In this document: positions 7,667 through 17,350 of the stretch, piece after piece
Layout: every line of letters begins with the position of its first letter
Position numbering within the stretch: the stretch's first letter is position 1
IMG/VR virus record: IMGVR_UViG_3300017767_000054
Location: 1-34,053 of that record
Direction: 5' to 3' (one strand)
DNA length: 34,053 bases
Origin: a virus
Translations under genes and position numbers: made by a program
The notes under the pieces: model-generated
What the model saw: only the letters and a program-made list of their open reading frames with translations
Told to the model about the DNA's origin: nothing
Databases searched by the model: none

Positions 7667-8824
7667 ATGTCAGAAGAACAAAAACAAGAAGTTCAAGAGG
7701 AAGCTGTAGAGCAAACTCAAGAAACTAAAGTTGAAGCCGTCTCAGAAGAGGTGGTTGATGATGTACCAAAAGCTGAGGCTTTAGAAGACGGTACGTTTAA
7801 ACTTGACTTATCAGCTAAACCAGCTGAACAAGAAGTCGAAGAAGAAAAACCAGAAGCTGTTGAAGAAATAAATAGCGAAATAGAAAAAGAAACACCTATT
7901 GTTGAAGAGATAACAGAAGAAGAAGTTGTCGAGCAAGCTGAGGAAGTTCAAGAGGAAGTTGAAGAAGCGATAGCTGAAGCTAAACAAACAGGTGAGCCTT
8001 TACCAGAAAACATACAAAAAGTTGTAGACTTTATGAACGATACTGGTGGGAGCTTAGAAGACTATGTAAAGCTAAATCAAGATTTTAGTAATTACGATGA
8101 TAAAGCTTTATTAAAAGAATATTACAAACAAACCAAACCTCACTTAGAAGAAGACGAAATAAACTTTTTAATGGAAGATAATTTTTCATTTGATGAAGAA
8201 GTCGACGAAGAAAGAGATGTTAGGAGAAAAAAATTAGCGCTAAAAGAGCAGGTTGCAAGTGCTAAAGACCACTTAGACGGTTTAAAGTCTAAATATTATG
8301 AAGAGATCAAAGCTGGTAGTAAGCTACTCCCTGAGCAGCAGAAAGCAGTTGAGTTCTTTAATAGATACAACAAGGAGTCTGAGGATAATCAGAAACTACA
8401 AGATCACTATAAAAATGTGTTTCAACAAAAAACAGGTAATGTTTTTAACGATCAGTTCAAAGGTTTTGAATATAAGGTTGGGGAAAAGAAATATAGGTTT
8501 AACGTGAAAGATTCAGCTAAAGTCAAAGATACACAAAGCGATATCAATAATTTTGTCAAGAAGTTCTTGAATGAAAAAAATGAGATGTCAGATGCTGCGG
8601 GTTATCATAAAGGCTTATTTACGGCAATGAATCCAGATCTAGTAGCTCAACATTTTTACGAACAAGGTAAAGCTGATGCTGTAAAAAGCAGTGTTGCTAA
8701 AGCCAAAAACATTGATATGGATCCAAGGTCTACTCACGAGAAGGCACCAAGTCCAAATGGTTTTACAGTAAGAAGTGTTGACAACGAAACCGGAGACTTT
8801 AAGTTTAAAATAAAAACTAAATAA
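7667..8824 (+). CDS. Acidic scaffold-like capsid assembly protein
   Basis: A 385 aa protein between portal and major capsid genes, the classical scaffold position. Residues 1-110 are extremely acidic and low in complexity (repeated EE, VEE, EEV, QEE), probably disordered. Residues 115-260 are helical and charged. The C-terminus (about 355-385) has basic residues and could be the capsid-binding end (GDFKFKIKTK). Scaffold proteins guide capsid assembly inside the procapsid and then leave or are cut. No protease catalytic motif is visible here or in the neighbouring genes. An internal capsid protein that stays in the virion is the alternative. Confidence 0.7.
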   Translation: MSEEQKQEVQEEAVEQTQETKVEAVSEEVVDDVPKAEALEDGTFKLDLSAKPAEQEVEEEKPEAVEEINSEIEKETPIVEEITEEEVVEQAEEVQEEVEEAIAEAKQTGEPLPENIQKVVDFMNDTGGSLEDYVKLNQDFSNYDDKALLKEYYKQTKPHLEEDEINFLMEDNFSFDEEVDEERDVRRKKLALKEQVASAKDHLDGLKSKYYEEIKAGSKLLPEQQKAVEFFNRYNKESEDNQKLQDHYKNVFQQKTGNVFNDQFKGFEYKVGEKKYRFNVKDSAKVKDTQSDINNFVKKFLNEKNEMSDAAGYHKGLFTAMNPDLVAQHFYEQGKADAVKSSVAKAKNIDMDPRSTHEKAPSPNGFTVRSVDNETGDFKFKIKTK

Positions 8825-8848
8825 TTTAACATTTAAAATTTAAAGATT

Positions 8849-10306
8849 ATGCCTTTTAATTCATCAGGTGCTGCATTAGCGCACCTAACCCCGAGACCTG
8901 TAAAAGATTTATACGGGTCGAATTATCTGTCAATCACAGGTAATGATTACAACTTTACTAAACAATTCCTACCAGAAGTTTACGAAAAAGAAGTTGAAAG
9001 ATTTGGTAACAGAACTGTTGCTGGATTTTTGAAAATGGTAGGAGCTGAAATGCCTATGGCTTCTGACCGAGTAGTTTGGTCTGAGCAAGGTCGTATTCAC
9101 GTTGCTTTTAGTGACTGTTCTACAGATGCTAACGGTGGTGCTACAAATGAGTTAACTTTTTCATCAGCGGCTAACGCTTCTATGATTGAAATTCATGACA
9201 CTATCATCGTTAACAGCGGAGGAACTACAGTAAAATGTTACGTTTCAGCTAAGCCAAGTGCAACTACTGCTACTGTTATTCCTTACACTGCTGCTACTTT
9301 AGCCGCTGCTGGTATTGCGAATGACACTGCTAACTTAAACGTATTTGTATATGGTTCTGAGTATAAAAAAGGATCTAGTTTAGCTGGAAACTCTAAAGAT
9401 GCTGACTTTACTACTTTTAGTAATAAGCCAATTATCTTAAGAGACAAGTACAGTGTAAACGGTTCTGATACTGCTAGCATCGGCTGGGTAGAAGTAACTA
9501 CTGAGTCTGGAACTGGTGGATATCTATGGTACTTAAAATCAGAACACGAAGCACGTCTAAGATTTGAAGATCAATTAGAAATGGCGATGATTGAAGCTGA
9601 GCCAGTTTCTGGTAACCAAATGGATGGTGCTGGTGTTTTTGAAACCGCTGCTGTTGTAGGACAACACGGAACTCAAGGTTTATTCTCTGCTATTGAAGAA
9701 AGAGGATTAATTTACAATAACCCTGATTTTGGTTCTGTTTCTGCAGGCGAAGGAATTGCTGAATTTGACGTTGTGTTACAAGAGCTTGATAAGCAAGGAG
9801 CTATCGAAGAAAATATGATGTTCTTAAATAGAGGAACGTCTTTAGCTATCGATAATATGCTAGCTGTTCAAAACTCTTATGGATCTGGAGGTACATCTTA
9901 CGGTGTATTTGACAATTCAGAAGACATGGCGCTTAACTTAGGATTCTCAGGATTCCGAAGAGGTTCTTACGATTTTTACAAGTCTGACTGGAAATACCTA
10001 AACGATGGTACTACAAGAGGATTAGTTGGTGATGTACAAGGAGTATTAGTTCCTGCTGGAACAAGTACTGTTTACGATCAGCAATTAGGTAAGAACATCA
10101 AAAGACCTTTCTTACATATCCGTTATAGAGCTTCTGAAGCTGATGACAGACGTATGAAGTCTTGGATCACTGGATCTGTTGGTGGTAACTACACTAGCGA
10201 CGAAGACGCAATGAACGTTCATTTCTTATCAGAAAGATGTTTATGTGTTCAAGCTGCTAACAACTTCATCTTGTTTAAAGATGCTGATGGTGTTACTGGT
10301 GACTAA
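8849..10306 (+). CDS. Major capsid protein
   Basis: A 485 aa protein placed portal-scaffold-MCP-terminator. The segment at residues about 45-75 (EKEVERFGNRTVAGFLKMVG, then AEMPMASD and VVWSEQGR) matches my recollection of major capsid proteins of crAss-like and related environmental phages; an HK97 fold is therefore inferred. Codon use differs sharply from its neighbours: all 21 Ile codons are ATT or ATC and none is ATA, as expected for the most heavily translated gene. A strong rho-independent terminator lies 20 bases after the stop. The start at 8849 follows the AT leader TTTAAAATTTAAAGATT. Confidence 0.87.
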   Translation: MPFNSSGAALAHLTPRPVKDLYGSNYLSITGNDYNFTKQFLPEVYEKEVERFGNRTVAGFLKMVGAEMPMASDRVVWSEQGRIHVAFSDCSTDANGGATNELTFSSAANASMIEIHDTIIVNSGGTTVKCYVSAKPSATTATVIPYTAATLAAAGIANDTANLNVFVYGSEYKKGSSLAGNSKDADFTTFSNKPIILRDKYSVNGSDTASIGWVEVTTESGTGGYLWYLKSEHEARLRFEDQLEMAMIEAEPVSGNQMDGAGVFETAAVVGQHGTQGLFSAIEERGLIYNNPDFGSVSAGEGIAEFDVVLQELDKQGAIEENMMFLNRGTSLAIDNMLAVQNSYGSGGTSYGVFDNSEDMALNLGFSGFRRGSYDFYKSDWKYLNDGTTRGLVGDVQGVLVPAGTSTVYDQQLGKNIKRPFLHIRYRASEADDRRMKSWITGSVGGNYTSDEDAMNVHFLSERCLCVQAANNFILFKDADGVTGD

Positions 10307-10325
10307 TCAATAACTAATGTAATTT

Positions 10326-10352
10326 TTACCCTCGTTATATCAACGGGGGTAA
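10326..10352 (+). terminator. Rho-independent terminator after the capsid gene
   Basis: Stem TTACCCTCGTT (10326-10336) pairs with AACGGGGGTAA (10342-10352): eleven base pairs including one G-U, a five-base loop ATATC, then the T-rich tract ATTATTACTTTTATT. It begins 20 bases after the MCP stop. Confidence 0.88.
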
Positions 10353-10381
10353 TTATTACTTTTATTAAATTATATTATATT

Positions 10382-11143
10382 ATGAAAAAGCAAGAAAAAG
10401 CTCCTACGGCTTGGGAGATTAAAGATAGAGTTTATTTATTAAAAGGTAACAAAACACCTTTATTATTTACAGTACCTGCAAAACACAGTAGAGCAAAAGC
10501 TTTATTATGGTTTGACGAAGAAAAAGGTATTCAAAGAGAGTTAAGATACGCTACTAACCAAAACTCACCATTTGTTGATGAGCAAAAAGGTCAAGTAACT
10601 TTAGGACATATATTTTTTAGAGATGGCAAGTTAATGGTGCCAAAGCAAAAACAAAATTTACAAAAACTGTTATCGCTTTATCACCCTATGAAAAACAGAC
10701 AATTTTTTGAAAAAGATGATCAAATGGACGCTGAAGTTGATTTGAACTACTTAGAAACAGAAATTGAAGCTTTAAAAATAGCGTCTACACTAGATATAGA
10801 CGATGCAGAAGCTATATTAAGAGTTGAAACTGGAACCAACGTATCTTCATTAACTAGTAAAGAAATAAAAAGAGACATAATAGTTTTTGCTAGAAACAAC
10901 CCAGCGCAATTTTTAGAGCTAATGCAAGATGAAGATATTCATTTAAAAAACATAGCTATGAAAGCTGTTAAGTTAAAAGTTATAAAAATGTCACCAGATG
11001 GCAGAGCTTTTCTCTGGGAAAAAAATAGTAAAAAAATAATGGGTGTACCGTTTGATCAAGATCCATACCCAGCAATAGCTGATTGGTTTAAGACAGACGA
11101 AGGAATGGAAGTTCTAGATAGTATACAAAAGAAAATGAAATAG
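10382..11143 (+). CDS. Unrecognised 253 aa protein isolated between two terminators
   Basis: The protein has a beta-rich N-terminal part (residues 14-85, VYLLKGNKTPLLFTV, ALLWFDEEKG, HIFFRDGKLMVP). A charged helical middle follows (100-200, EVDLNYLETEIEALKIA, DDAEAILRVETG, FARNNPAQFLELM). The C-terminal segment contains GRAFLWEKNSKKIMGVPFDQDPYPAIADWF. No catalytic signature, signal peptide or membrane span is seen. It sits between the major capsid gene and the connector genes and is flanked by a terminator on each side, so its mRNA level is probably set separately from the capsid gene. Ile is mainly ATA here, unlike in the MCP gene. A capsid accessory or assembly role is plausible only by position. 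Confidence 0.7.
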   Translation: MKKQEKAPTAWEIKDRVYLLKGNKTPLLFTVPAKHSRAKALLWFDEEKGIQRELRYATNQNSPFVDEQKGQVTLGHIFFRDGKLMVPKQKQNLQKLLSLYHPMKNRQFFEKDDQMDAEVDLNYLETEIEALKIASTLDIDDAEAILRVETGTNVSSLTSKEIKRDIIVFARNNPAQFLELMQDEDIHLKNIAMKAVKLKVIKMSPDGRAFLWEKNSKKIMGVPFDQDPYPAIADWFKTDEGMEVLDSIQKKMK

Positions 11144-11156
11144 ATTACCTATAGTA

Positions 11157-11185
11157 GTTAGGCTACTTTTAACGGTAGCCTAATT
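11157..11185 (+). terminator. Probable rho-independent terminator
   Basis: Perfect nine-base arms TTAGGCTAC (11158-11166) and GTAGCCTAA (11175-11183) with an eight-base loop, extendable by one wobble pair at each end, 14 bases after the preceding stop. The following tract TTATTATAAATAAAA is A/T-rich but not a pure T run, so it could act in both directions only weakly. Confidence 0.75.
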
Positions 11186-11205
11186 ATTATAAATAAAAAA
11201 AAATT

Positions 11206-11937
11206 ATGGCAGTAAGCATAGATACAGTATATCAAAGAGTTTTAGCTATAGCTAATAAAGAACAAAGAGGTTATATAACGCCTCAAGAGTTTAACTTGTT
11301 GGCTAACCAAGCACAAATGGATTTGTTTGAGCAATACTTTTATGATTTAAATCAAGCTTTAAAAGCACCACCGAGTAATGATACTACTCATGGAGATCTT
11401 GTTGACATCATACAAGAAAAAATTGATTTTTTTGAAAAGTATAGAGCTGCATTAGCTATGTCTGACGGAGGAGTTGGAACTCTTCCTGATTACTACAGAA
11501 TGGGTGAGGTATACACAGACAAGTGTGGTGAGTTTGTTGAAATTGAAAAAATAAATCAAAATGAAATACACCATATACTTAAATCACCTCTAACAGCACC
11601 ATCAATATCACTGCCAGTTTATGTAAGAAACTCAGGAACTAGCAATGCATCAAGGCAAAGACTTATACAGATATACCCTACAACAATTGGTTCTTCTGAT
11701 ACAGTTGTTTGTAACTATATAGCTAAACCAACTCAAGTAGTTTGGGGATATACTGTTGTAAACAGCCAAGCCTTGTATAATTCATCGTCAACTACTGATT
11801 TTGAATTACATGAGTCAGAGGAGGTTAACTTAGTGTTTAAAATATTAGCCTTAGCTGGTATTGTAATAAAAGACCCTCAAATGTATCAAATAGCAAACAC
11901 AGAGACACAAAACGATATTCAAGAAGAAAAACTATAA
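11206..11937 (+). CDS. Head-tail connector/adaptor-like structural protein
   Basis: A 243 aa protein, first of the series of tail-assembly genes after the capsid block. Residues 1-80 are helical (VYQRVLAIANKEQRG, FNLLANQAQMDLFEQYF), as in adaptor proteins such as P22 gp4 and T7 gp11, which have an N-terminal helical bundle contacting the portal. Residues 90-180 are beta-rich with IYPTTIGSSDTVVCNYIAKP, and the C-terminus is helical. It is followed three bases later by another connector-type gene. The adaptor role rests on order and secondary-structure pattern; no motif settles it. Confidence 0.6.
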   Translation: MAVSIDTVYQRVLAIANKEQRGYITPQEFNLLANQAQMDLFEQYFYDLNQALKAPPSNDTTHGDLVDIIQEKIDFFEKYRAALAMSDGGVGTLPDYYRMGEVYTDKCGEFVEIEKINQNEIHHILKSPLTAPSISLPVYVRNSGTSNASRQRLIQIYPTTIGSSDTVVCNYIAKPTQVVWGYTVVNSQALYNSSSTTDFELHESEEVNLVFKILALAGIVIKDPQMYQIANTETQNDIQEEKL

Positions 11938-11940
11938 AAT

Positions 11941-13032
11941 ATGCCTTTATTTACAGGAACACAACAGCAATACTATAACAATAGCCAGTCTTTTACTGGT
12001 ATTGGTTCTGCAACTGCTTTTACTTTAACTTTTTCTCCGTTACCAACAAGTGTAAACAATTTTAAAGTTTACTTTGATGGCTCAGAAGTAAACACAAGTT
12101 TATACGATGGAACACCTTACAATAGTACCTCAGGTGTATTAACGTTTGACACGGCTCCAGCTAATGGCGTTATTATATTAGTTCAACAATTTAACTTTGA
12201 CGAACAGCTAGGTAACTATCAGTTTATAGGGTTAAGTGATATAATAAATAACTTTTTAATATCATATGTTGGTGAAGAAAAAATAATAACTAAAATTAGA
12301 AGAGCAGATGTTGCTTTTCACGCACAGAGAGGTATTCAAGAGCTTAGTTATGATACTTTTAAATGTACTAAAGCTCAAGAAATAGAAATACCTCCTTCTT
12401 TAACAATGAAACTACCTCACGACTACGTGAACTATGTTAAGTTAGTATGGTCAGATAGCTCTGGAGTAGAGCGAGTTATATATCCTAGTGGTAAAACTAG
12501 TAATCCTACAGCGGTTTTACAGTCAGGAACTTATGATTATTTATTTGATCAAGATGGTAGTATGCTTACAGCTCAAGATTCAGATTCTTGGATAAAATAT
12601 AGATCTACATCTCAATCACCATCATCAGATCCAAGCGCTAGTCTTTACGATTACTTAACTGACGCTGGTAGAAGATATGGTATAAACCCAGAAACAGCTC
12701 AAGCAAATGGTATATTCTATATTGATTCAGGAAAAGGGTTAATACATTTTAGCTCTGATTTAAACGGTAAAACTGTTACACTTAAGTATATAAGTGATAG
12801 TTTAGGTACTGACGCAGAAATGATAGTACATAAATTTGCTGAAGAAGCTATGTATAAATACATGGCACATGCTATTTTGTCTACAAGATCAAACGTTCAA
12901 GAATACATAATAAATAGATTTAAAAGAGAAAAGTTCAACGCTATAAGAACAGCTAAAATAAGATTATCTAATTTAAAATCTGAAGAGCTTACTCAAATAA
13001 TGAGAGGTAAATCTAAGCAAATAAAACACTAA
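11941..13032 (+). CDS. Connector/ring protein with fibre-type N-terminal domain
   Basis: A 363 aa protein that appears composite. Residues 12-95 (TGIGSATAFTLTFSPLP, VYFDGSEV, GVLTFDTAPANGVIILVQ) resemble the small beta-domain found at the N-terminus of T7 gp17-type tail fibres, which attaches fibres to the tail. Residues 105-363 look like a tail-ring or adaptor protein: helical ITKIRRADVAFHAQRGIQEL, then KLPHDYVNYVKLVWSDSSGVERVIYP, then a C-terminal helical region ending in basic residues. A possible reading is a ring protein that both closes the head-tail joint and carries a fibre-docking domain. It is four bases from the upstream gene and from the nozzle gene below. Confidence 0.6.
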   Translation: MPLFTGTQQQYYNNSQSFTGIGSATAFTLTFSPLPTSVNNFKVYFDGSEVNTSLYDGTPYNSTSGVLTFDTAPANGVIILVQQFNFDEQLGNYQFIGLSDIINNFLISYVGEEKIITKIRRADVAFHAQRGIQELSYDTFKCTKAQEIEIPPSLTMKLPHDYVNYVKLVWSDSSGVERVIYPSGKTSNPTAVLQSGTYDYLFDQDGSMLTAQDSDSWIKYRSTSQSPSSDPSASLYDYLTDAGRRYGINPETAQANGIFYIDSGKGLIHFSSDLNGKTVTLKYISDSLGTDAEMIVHKFAEEAMYKYMAHAILSTRSNVQEYIINRFKREKFNAIRTAKIRLSNLKSEELTQIMRGKSKQIKH

Positions 13033-13035
13033 AAT

Positions 13036-16000
13036 ATGCCAGAAATTAAACACCACTTTCGCTCGGGTAAGATGAATAAAGACCTGGACGAAAGATTAGT
13101 TCCTAATGGTGAATATAGAGACGCGTTAAACGTACAAGTTGCAACATCTGAAGGCGACGATGTTGGTGCATTGCAGAATGTTCTTGGTAATCAACAAGTA
13201 GGTAACGTTATGCCTTCTGGCTCTAAGTGTATAGGGTGTATAGCAGATGAAGAGAACGATAAAATATATTGGTTTGGGCAAAGAACAAATCAAGTAAATG
13301 CAGTATTAGAATACCATAATGGCGCTGTTAATCCAGTTTTAATAGACACTGCTAACGTATTACAATTTAAACCATCAACTTTAATAACTGGAATAAACAT
13401 AATAGATGGTTTATTATTCTTCACAGACGACAACTCAGAACCAAAAGTCATAAACATAGAAAAGTTCAAAGAAGGTTCTCCAGATTTCACAACACATACA
13501 ACACTAACAGATCAAGACGGTACTTCATATAATTTTATTGAAGAAGACGTTACTGTTATCAAAAAAGGACCAACAACTGCTCCTGTTTTGTTTATGTCAC
13601 CTACAAAAAGATTTAAACCTTTTCCACAAAACCAAGACAGCAACGGTAACCCAATACCTGCCGCTGTAGAGACGACAGCTTCTTTTAACGTTACTGATAG
13701 TGAGGGTAACGCAAATATAGGCACTAATATTCAAGTAACTGTTTATGGTATGGGCTGGCAAACAGGTGATACTGTTATAGCTACAGCTGGTGAAGATGGT
13801 GATGTTTTTGATGATGAATATGGTGTTAGCTTTATAGTTTCTAACATGATAGCTGAAGATGATGACGAGCAAACAGCTGTGTTAACAATACAGTCAGCCT
13901 CAGAAGATCAACCAACAATTAACGTTAGTTGGAATTTAAAATTAAAACAAGAAGACCCTTTGTTTGAAAAAGAGTTTGTTAGGTTTGCTTATAGGTATAA
14001 ATATAAAGACGGAGAATATTCTGTTTTTTCACCATTTACTGAGCCAGCGTTTTTACCTGATATATTTGAATACGATCCAGCTCAAGGTTATAATACGGGT
14101 ATGGTTAACACTTTAAGGTATTTAAAAATATCTGGGTTTAGACCATCTGATATGCCAAAGCAAGTTATTGAAACAGAAATACTTTTTAAAAAGGAGCAAA
14201 GTACAAACGTGTACAGTGTTGTTTCTTTAAAAAAATCAGACGAAGACTGGAATAATAACTCCTACATTATAGAGTCTGAAATAATATATAAACTTCTTCC
14301 TTCTATGCAGTTGTTAAGACCATTTGACAACGTACCATTAAAAGCTAAATCTCAAGAGTTAGTTGCTAATAGAATAGTTTATGGAAACTATTTACAGCAG
14401 TTTGATTTAATAGACACAAACAGTAATGAAATAAGCCCTTCATTTGAAAGAAGCATAGATCCTTTAGGTTTTTCAAGCGAAACTACAATTAATGCTGAAG
14501 ATCTTCCTGATCCAGAAAAATCTATAAAATCAATGAGAACATATCAGCTTGGTGTTGTTTATAGAGATGCTTATGGAAGAGAGACACCTGTACAAACAGA
14601 TAAAACAGGTAGTATAGTTTTAGATAAATCTTCAGCTAATGGTTTTAATAGAATTAAAACTAAACTGCTAAGTTCAGCACCGCAGTTTGCAACTAGTTTT
14701 AAATTTTTTATAAAAGACACGTCTAATCAATATTACAATTTAGCTCAAGATAGATGGTATGATGCTGAAGACGGTAATATTTGGCTATCTTTTCCATCTT
14801 CTGAAAGAAATAAGTTAGATGAAGAAACTTTTTTAATACTAAAGAAAGCACATGATAGAGATGAGTTAGTTACACCTCAAGCAAAATATAAGGTTGTAGA
14901 CATTTCTAACGAAGCTCCAACAGAGCTAAAAGAAATAAAAGCATCTTTTGGTGTTTTTAATGGAAGCCATGTTACTTTTGATACTACTAACTTTCCAAAA
15001 CAAGACGCTACCTTTCTTGATATGAACAAAGATAATGTTTGGGACGAAAACCACGGTGGTGATCCACCTTCAGAAATATTGTCTACGTCAGATTTATGTA
15101 TAAGAATAGTAGCTGGTGGAGGTAGAAGATCAAAGTGGTATGATATATCAAACATATCTATTGTAGGTATTGGTAGTGGTCAACGTATTAGAATTAATTT
15201 AGCTGAAAGATTTGAGGCTGATGTAAATCAGTTTTACCCAGATGAAACACATAGTTCTGAGGCTTCTGGTATAGGTTACGAAATAGCTCAAACTAAAATA
15301 AAAAACAAAGCAGAGTTTACTGGTAGATTTTTTGTTAAAGTATATAAAGATCAAGTTCTACAACAGTATATAATTAATTCTAACAATATTGAAAACTTTG
15401 CAATTGTTAACTCAGCTACAGCTAGTGTTATGAAAAACGGCTTTAACTGTGGTAGATATGCTGGTGGTAGTGGTAATGGATCATGGAACAATAATGATAC
15501 TGATTCTGCTAGAAAAAGGGGCTGGATGTGGAATAGCTGTAAGATTTATGAAATGAAGGAAACCACTATAAAAGGCTCTGGTCGTGCTGATAATTTTGCT
15601 CAAGTTTTAGCTAGCACTAGCGCCTGGAACGCTAATACTAACACAGTTAGAACTCAGCCAGTAAAAATAGGTAGAGACACTATTCAGCTATGTTTTCAAA
15701 GACACAGAAATATAACTAGTATACGTTCCTCAAGAAACGGAATATATGCAGAATTTCTTGATGCTATAACAACCGATGGTACTAAATTTAGATTTGCAGA
15801 CGATCCTAACCAAAATGTTTATACAATTAAAAAACACGCTCACAGGCCTGTTAGAAACTTTAACAGTCCTGATGCTGGTCCTGATGGAGAGTGGGCTAGA
15901 AACAAAAGAAGAATATTTATATTAAAATTAGATAAACCAATAGTAGACTGGGATTTATTTACTGATGGATTTCCAAACCCAAGTGGATATAGAAGTAGTA

Positions 16001-17349
16001 GTATTGAAATAGTAGAAGAATATGACGCGGCTTCTTTTAGAACTAAAAACCCCGCAATATGGGAAACAGAACCAAAAGAACAAGCTGAGCTAGATATATA
16101 CTATGAAGCAAGTGACGCTATACCTATAGCTCAACACGGTAGTTTACACTCTTTAACGTATCATAATTGCTATAGTTTTGCAAACGGTGTAGAGTCAAAT
16201 AGAATTAGAGACGATTTTAATGCTCCTTTTATAAAGAAAGGTGTTAAAGCATCCGCTCCTTTAGCTGAGCAATACAAACAAGAAAGAAGAAAAAATGGTT
16301 TAATATATTCTCAAATATATAATTCAACATCAGGTTTAAATGGTACTAATCAGTTTATTATGGCTGATAAAATTACAAAAGATTTAAATCCTGAGTATGG
16401 TAGTATACAAAAACTACATGTTAGAGGCACAGACATGTTAGCTCTTTGTGAAGACAAAGTTGTTAAAGTACTAGCTAATAAAGATGCTTTATTTAACGCA
16501 GATGGCAACGCAAACATAACAGCGTCAAGCAATGTTTTAGGCCAAGCTATAATACCTCCTACGTTTGGTGAGTTTGGTATAAGTAAAAACCCAGAAAGCT
16601 TTGCTGCAGATGGTTATAGATGTTATTTTACAGATAGAGCTAGAGGCGCTGTATTAAGGTTATCTATGAACGGTGTTGTTAAAATATCTGACTATGGTAT
16701 GTCTGATTACTTTAGTGATTCTTTAAAGAATATAACATCAGCTATAGGCTGCATTAATGTTCAACAAGGTGTTTACTCTTTAACCTTAAATAGAAAACCA
16801 GGTTACCAAGAAGTTGGTGGTGAGACTATAAACTTTAAAGAAGATGTGCAAGGTTGGACTAGTTTTGCTTCTTATATACCAGAACAAGGTGTTTCTATAA
16901 ACGACGAGTTTTATACTTTTAAAAACGGTGAAATATATAGACACGATAACCCTATTAGAAACAACTACTACGGTGTTCAATATAACTCTACAGTTAAACT
17001 ACTATTTAACGACGTGCCTGATCAAGTAAAAACTTTTAGAACATTAAACTACGAAGGTTCACAAGCTAAGTGGGATCAAGATTTAAACGACGATCAATAC
17101 TACAATAATATTGCTTACAGTGGTTGGTATGCTAACGCTATAGAAACAGACATGCAGTCTGGTTATGTAAAAGAGTTTGTTAAAAAAGAAAACAAATGGT
17201 TTAATTATATACACGGAACAGCTACAAATTTATCTAACATAGACACGTCAGAATTTACAGTTCAAGGCATAGGCCAATTAAACGCTTCTGTAACTGGCGA
17301 CACTGCTCCAACTCAAGTAACAATAACAATTGTAGAAAACAACGATTAA
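13036..17349 (+). CDS. Large tail nozzle/stabilisation-type protein
   Basis: A 1437 aa protein. The N-terminus (residues 8-40, FRSGKMNKDLDERLVPNGEY, RDALNVQVATSEG) has the 'N-x-D-L-D-x-R-L ... G-E-Y-R-x-A-x-N' opening that I associate with nozzle/tail-stabilisation proteins of podoviruses, comparable in place to T7 gp12 and P22 gp10. Residues 55-160 carry blade-like repeats (KIYWFGQ, GLLFFTDDNSEPKVINI), and later blocks about 1100-1330 again look like propeller blades (MLALCEDKVVKVLANKDALF, GYRCYFTDRARGAVLRLSMNG). Between them lie inserted beta domains, including an Ig-like stretch at about 215-310. The protein probably forms the distal tail tube that gates DNA. No hydrolase motif was noticed. 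Confidence 0.68.
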   Translation: MPEIKHHFRSGKMNKDLDERLVPNGEYRDALNVQVATSEGDDVGALQNVLGNQQVGNVMPSGSKCIGCIADEENDKIYWFGQRTNQVNAVLEYHNGAVNPVLIDTANVLQFKPSTLITGINIIDGLLFFTDDNSEPKVINIEKFKEGSPDFTTHTTLTDQDGTSYNFIEEDVTVIKKGPTTAPVLFMSPTKRFKPFPQNQDSNGNPIPAAVETTASFNVTDSEGNANIGTNIQVTVYGMGWQTGDTVIATAGEDGDVFDDEYGVSFIVSNMIAEDDDEQTAVLTIQSASEDQPTINVSWNLKLKQEDPLFEKEFVRFAYRYKYKDGEYSVFSPFTEPAFLPDIFEYDPAQGYNTGMVNTLRYLKISGFRPSDMPKQVIETEILFKKEQSTNVYSVVSLKKSDEDWNNNSYIIESEIIYKLLPSMQLLRPFDNVPLKAKSQELVANRIVYGNYLQQFDLIDTNSNEISPSFERSIDPLGFSSETTINAEDLPDPEKSIKSMRTYQLGVVYRDAYGRETPVQTDKTGSIVLDKSSANGFNRIKTKLLSSAPQFATSFKFFIKDTSNQYYNLAQDRWYDAEDGNIWLSFPSSERNKLDEETFLILKKAHDRDELVTPQAKYKVVDISNEAPTELKEIKASFGVFNGSHVTFDTTNFPKQDATFLDMNKDNVWDENHGGDPPSEILSTSDLCIRIVAGGGRRSKWYDISNISIVGIGSGQRIRINLAERFEADVNQFYPDETHSSEASGIGYEIAQTKIKNKAEFTGRFFVKVYKDQVLQQYIINSNNIENFAIVNSATASVMKNGFNCGRYAGGSGNGSWNNNDTDSARKRGWMWNSCKIYEMKETTIKGSGRADNFAQVLASTSAWNANTNTVRTQPVKIGRDTIQLCFQRHRNITSIRSSRNGIYAEFLDAITTDGTKFRFADDPNQNVYTIKKHAHRPVRNFNSPDAGPDGEWARNKRRIFILKLDKPIVDWDLFTDGFPNPSGYRSSSIEIVEEYDAASFRTKNPAIWETEPKEQAELDIYYEASDAIPIAQHGSLHSLTYHNCYSFANGVESNRIRDDFNAPFIKKGVKASAPLAEQYKQERRKNGLIYSQIYNSTSGLNGTNQFIMADKITKDLNPEYGSIQKLHVRGTDMLALCEDKVVKVLANKDALFNADGNANITASSNVLGQAIIPPTFGEFGISKNPESFAADGYRCYFTDRARGAVLRLSMNGVVKISDYGMSDYFSDSLKNITSAIGCINVQQGVYSLTLNRKPGYQEVGGETINFKEDVQGWTSFASYIPEQGVSINDEFYTFKNGEIYRHDNPIRNNYYGVQYNSTVKLLFNDVPDQVKTFRTLNYEGSQAKWDQDLNDDQYYNNIAYSGWYANAIETDMQSGYVKEFVKKENKWFNYIHGTATNLSNIDTSEFTVQGIGQLNASVTGDTAPTQVTITIVENND

Positions 17350-17350
17350 T

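Noticed and set aside
8290-8520. Slightly different codon use and an alternate frame in the scaffold gene
   Set aside because: The shift is small and without clear edges; ordinary variation explains it.
16350-16980. Antisense frames within the nozzle gene
   Set aside because: Short, lacking start context and protein-like composition; opposite a well supported coding region.
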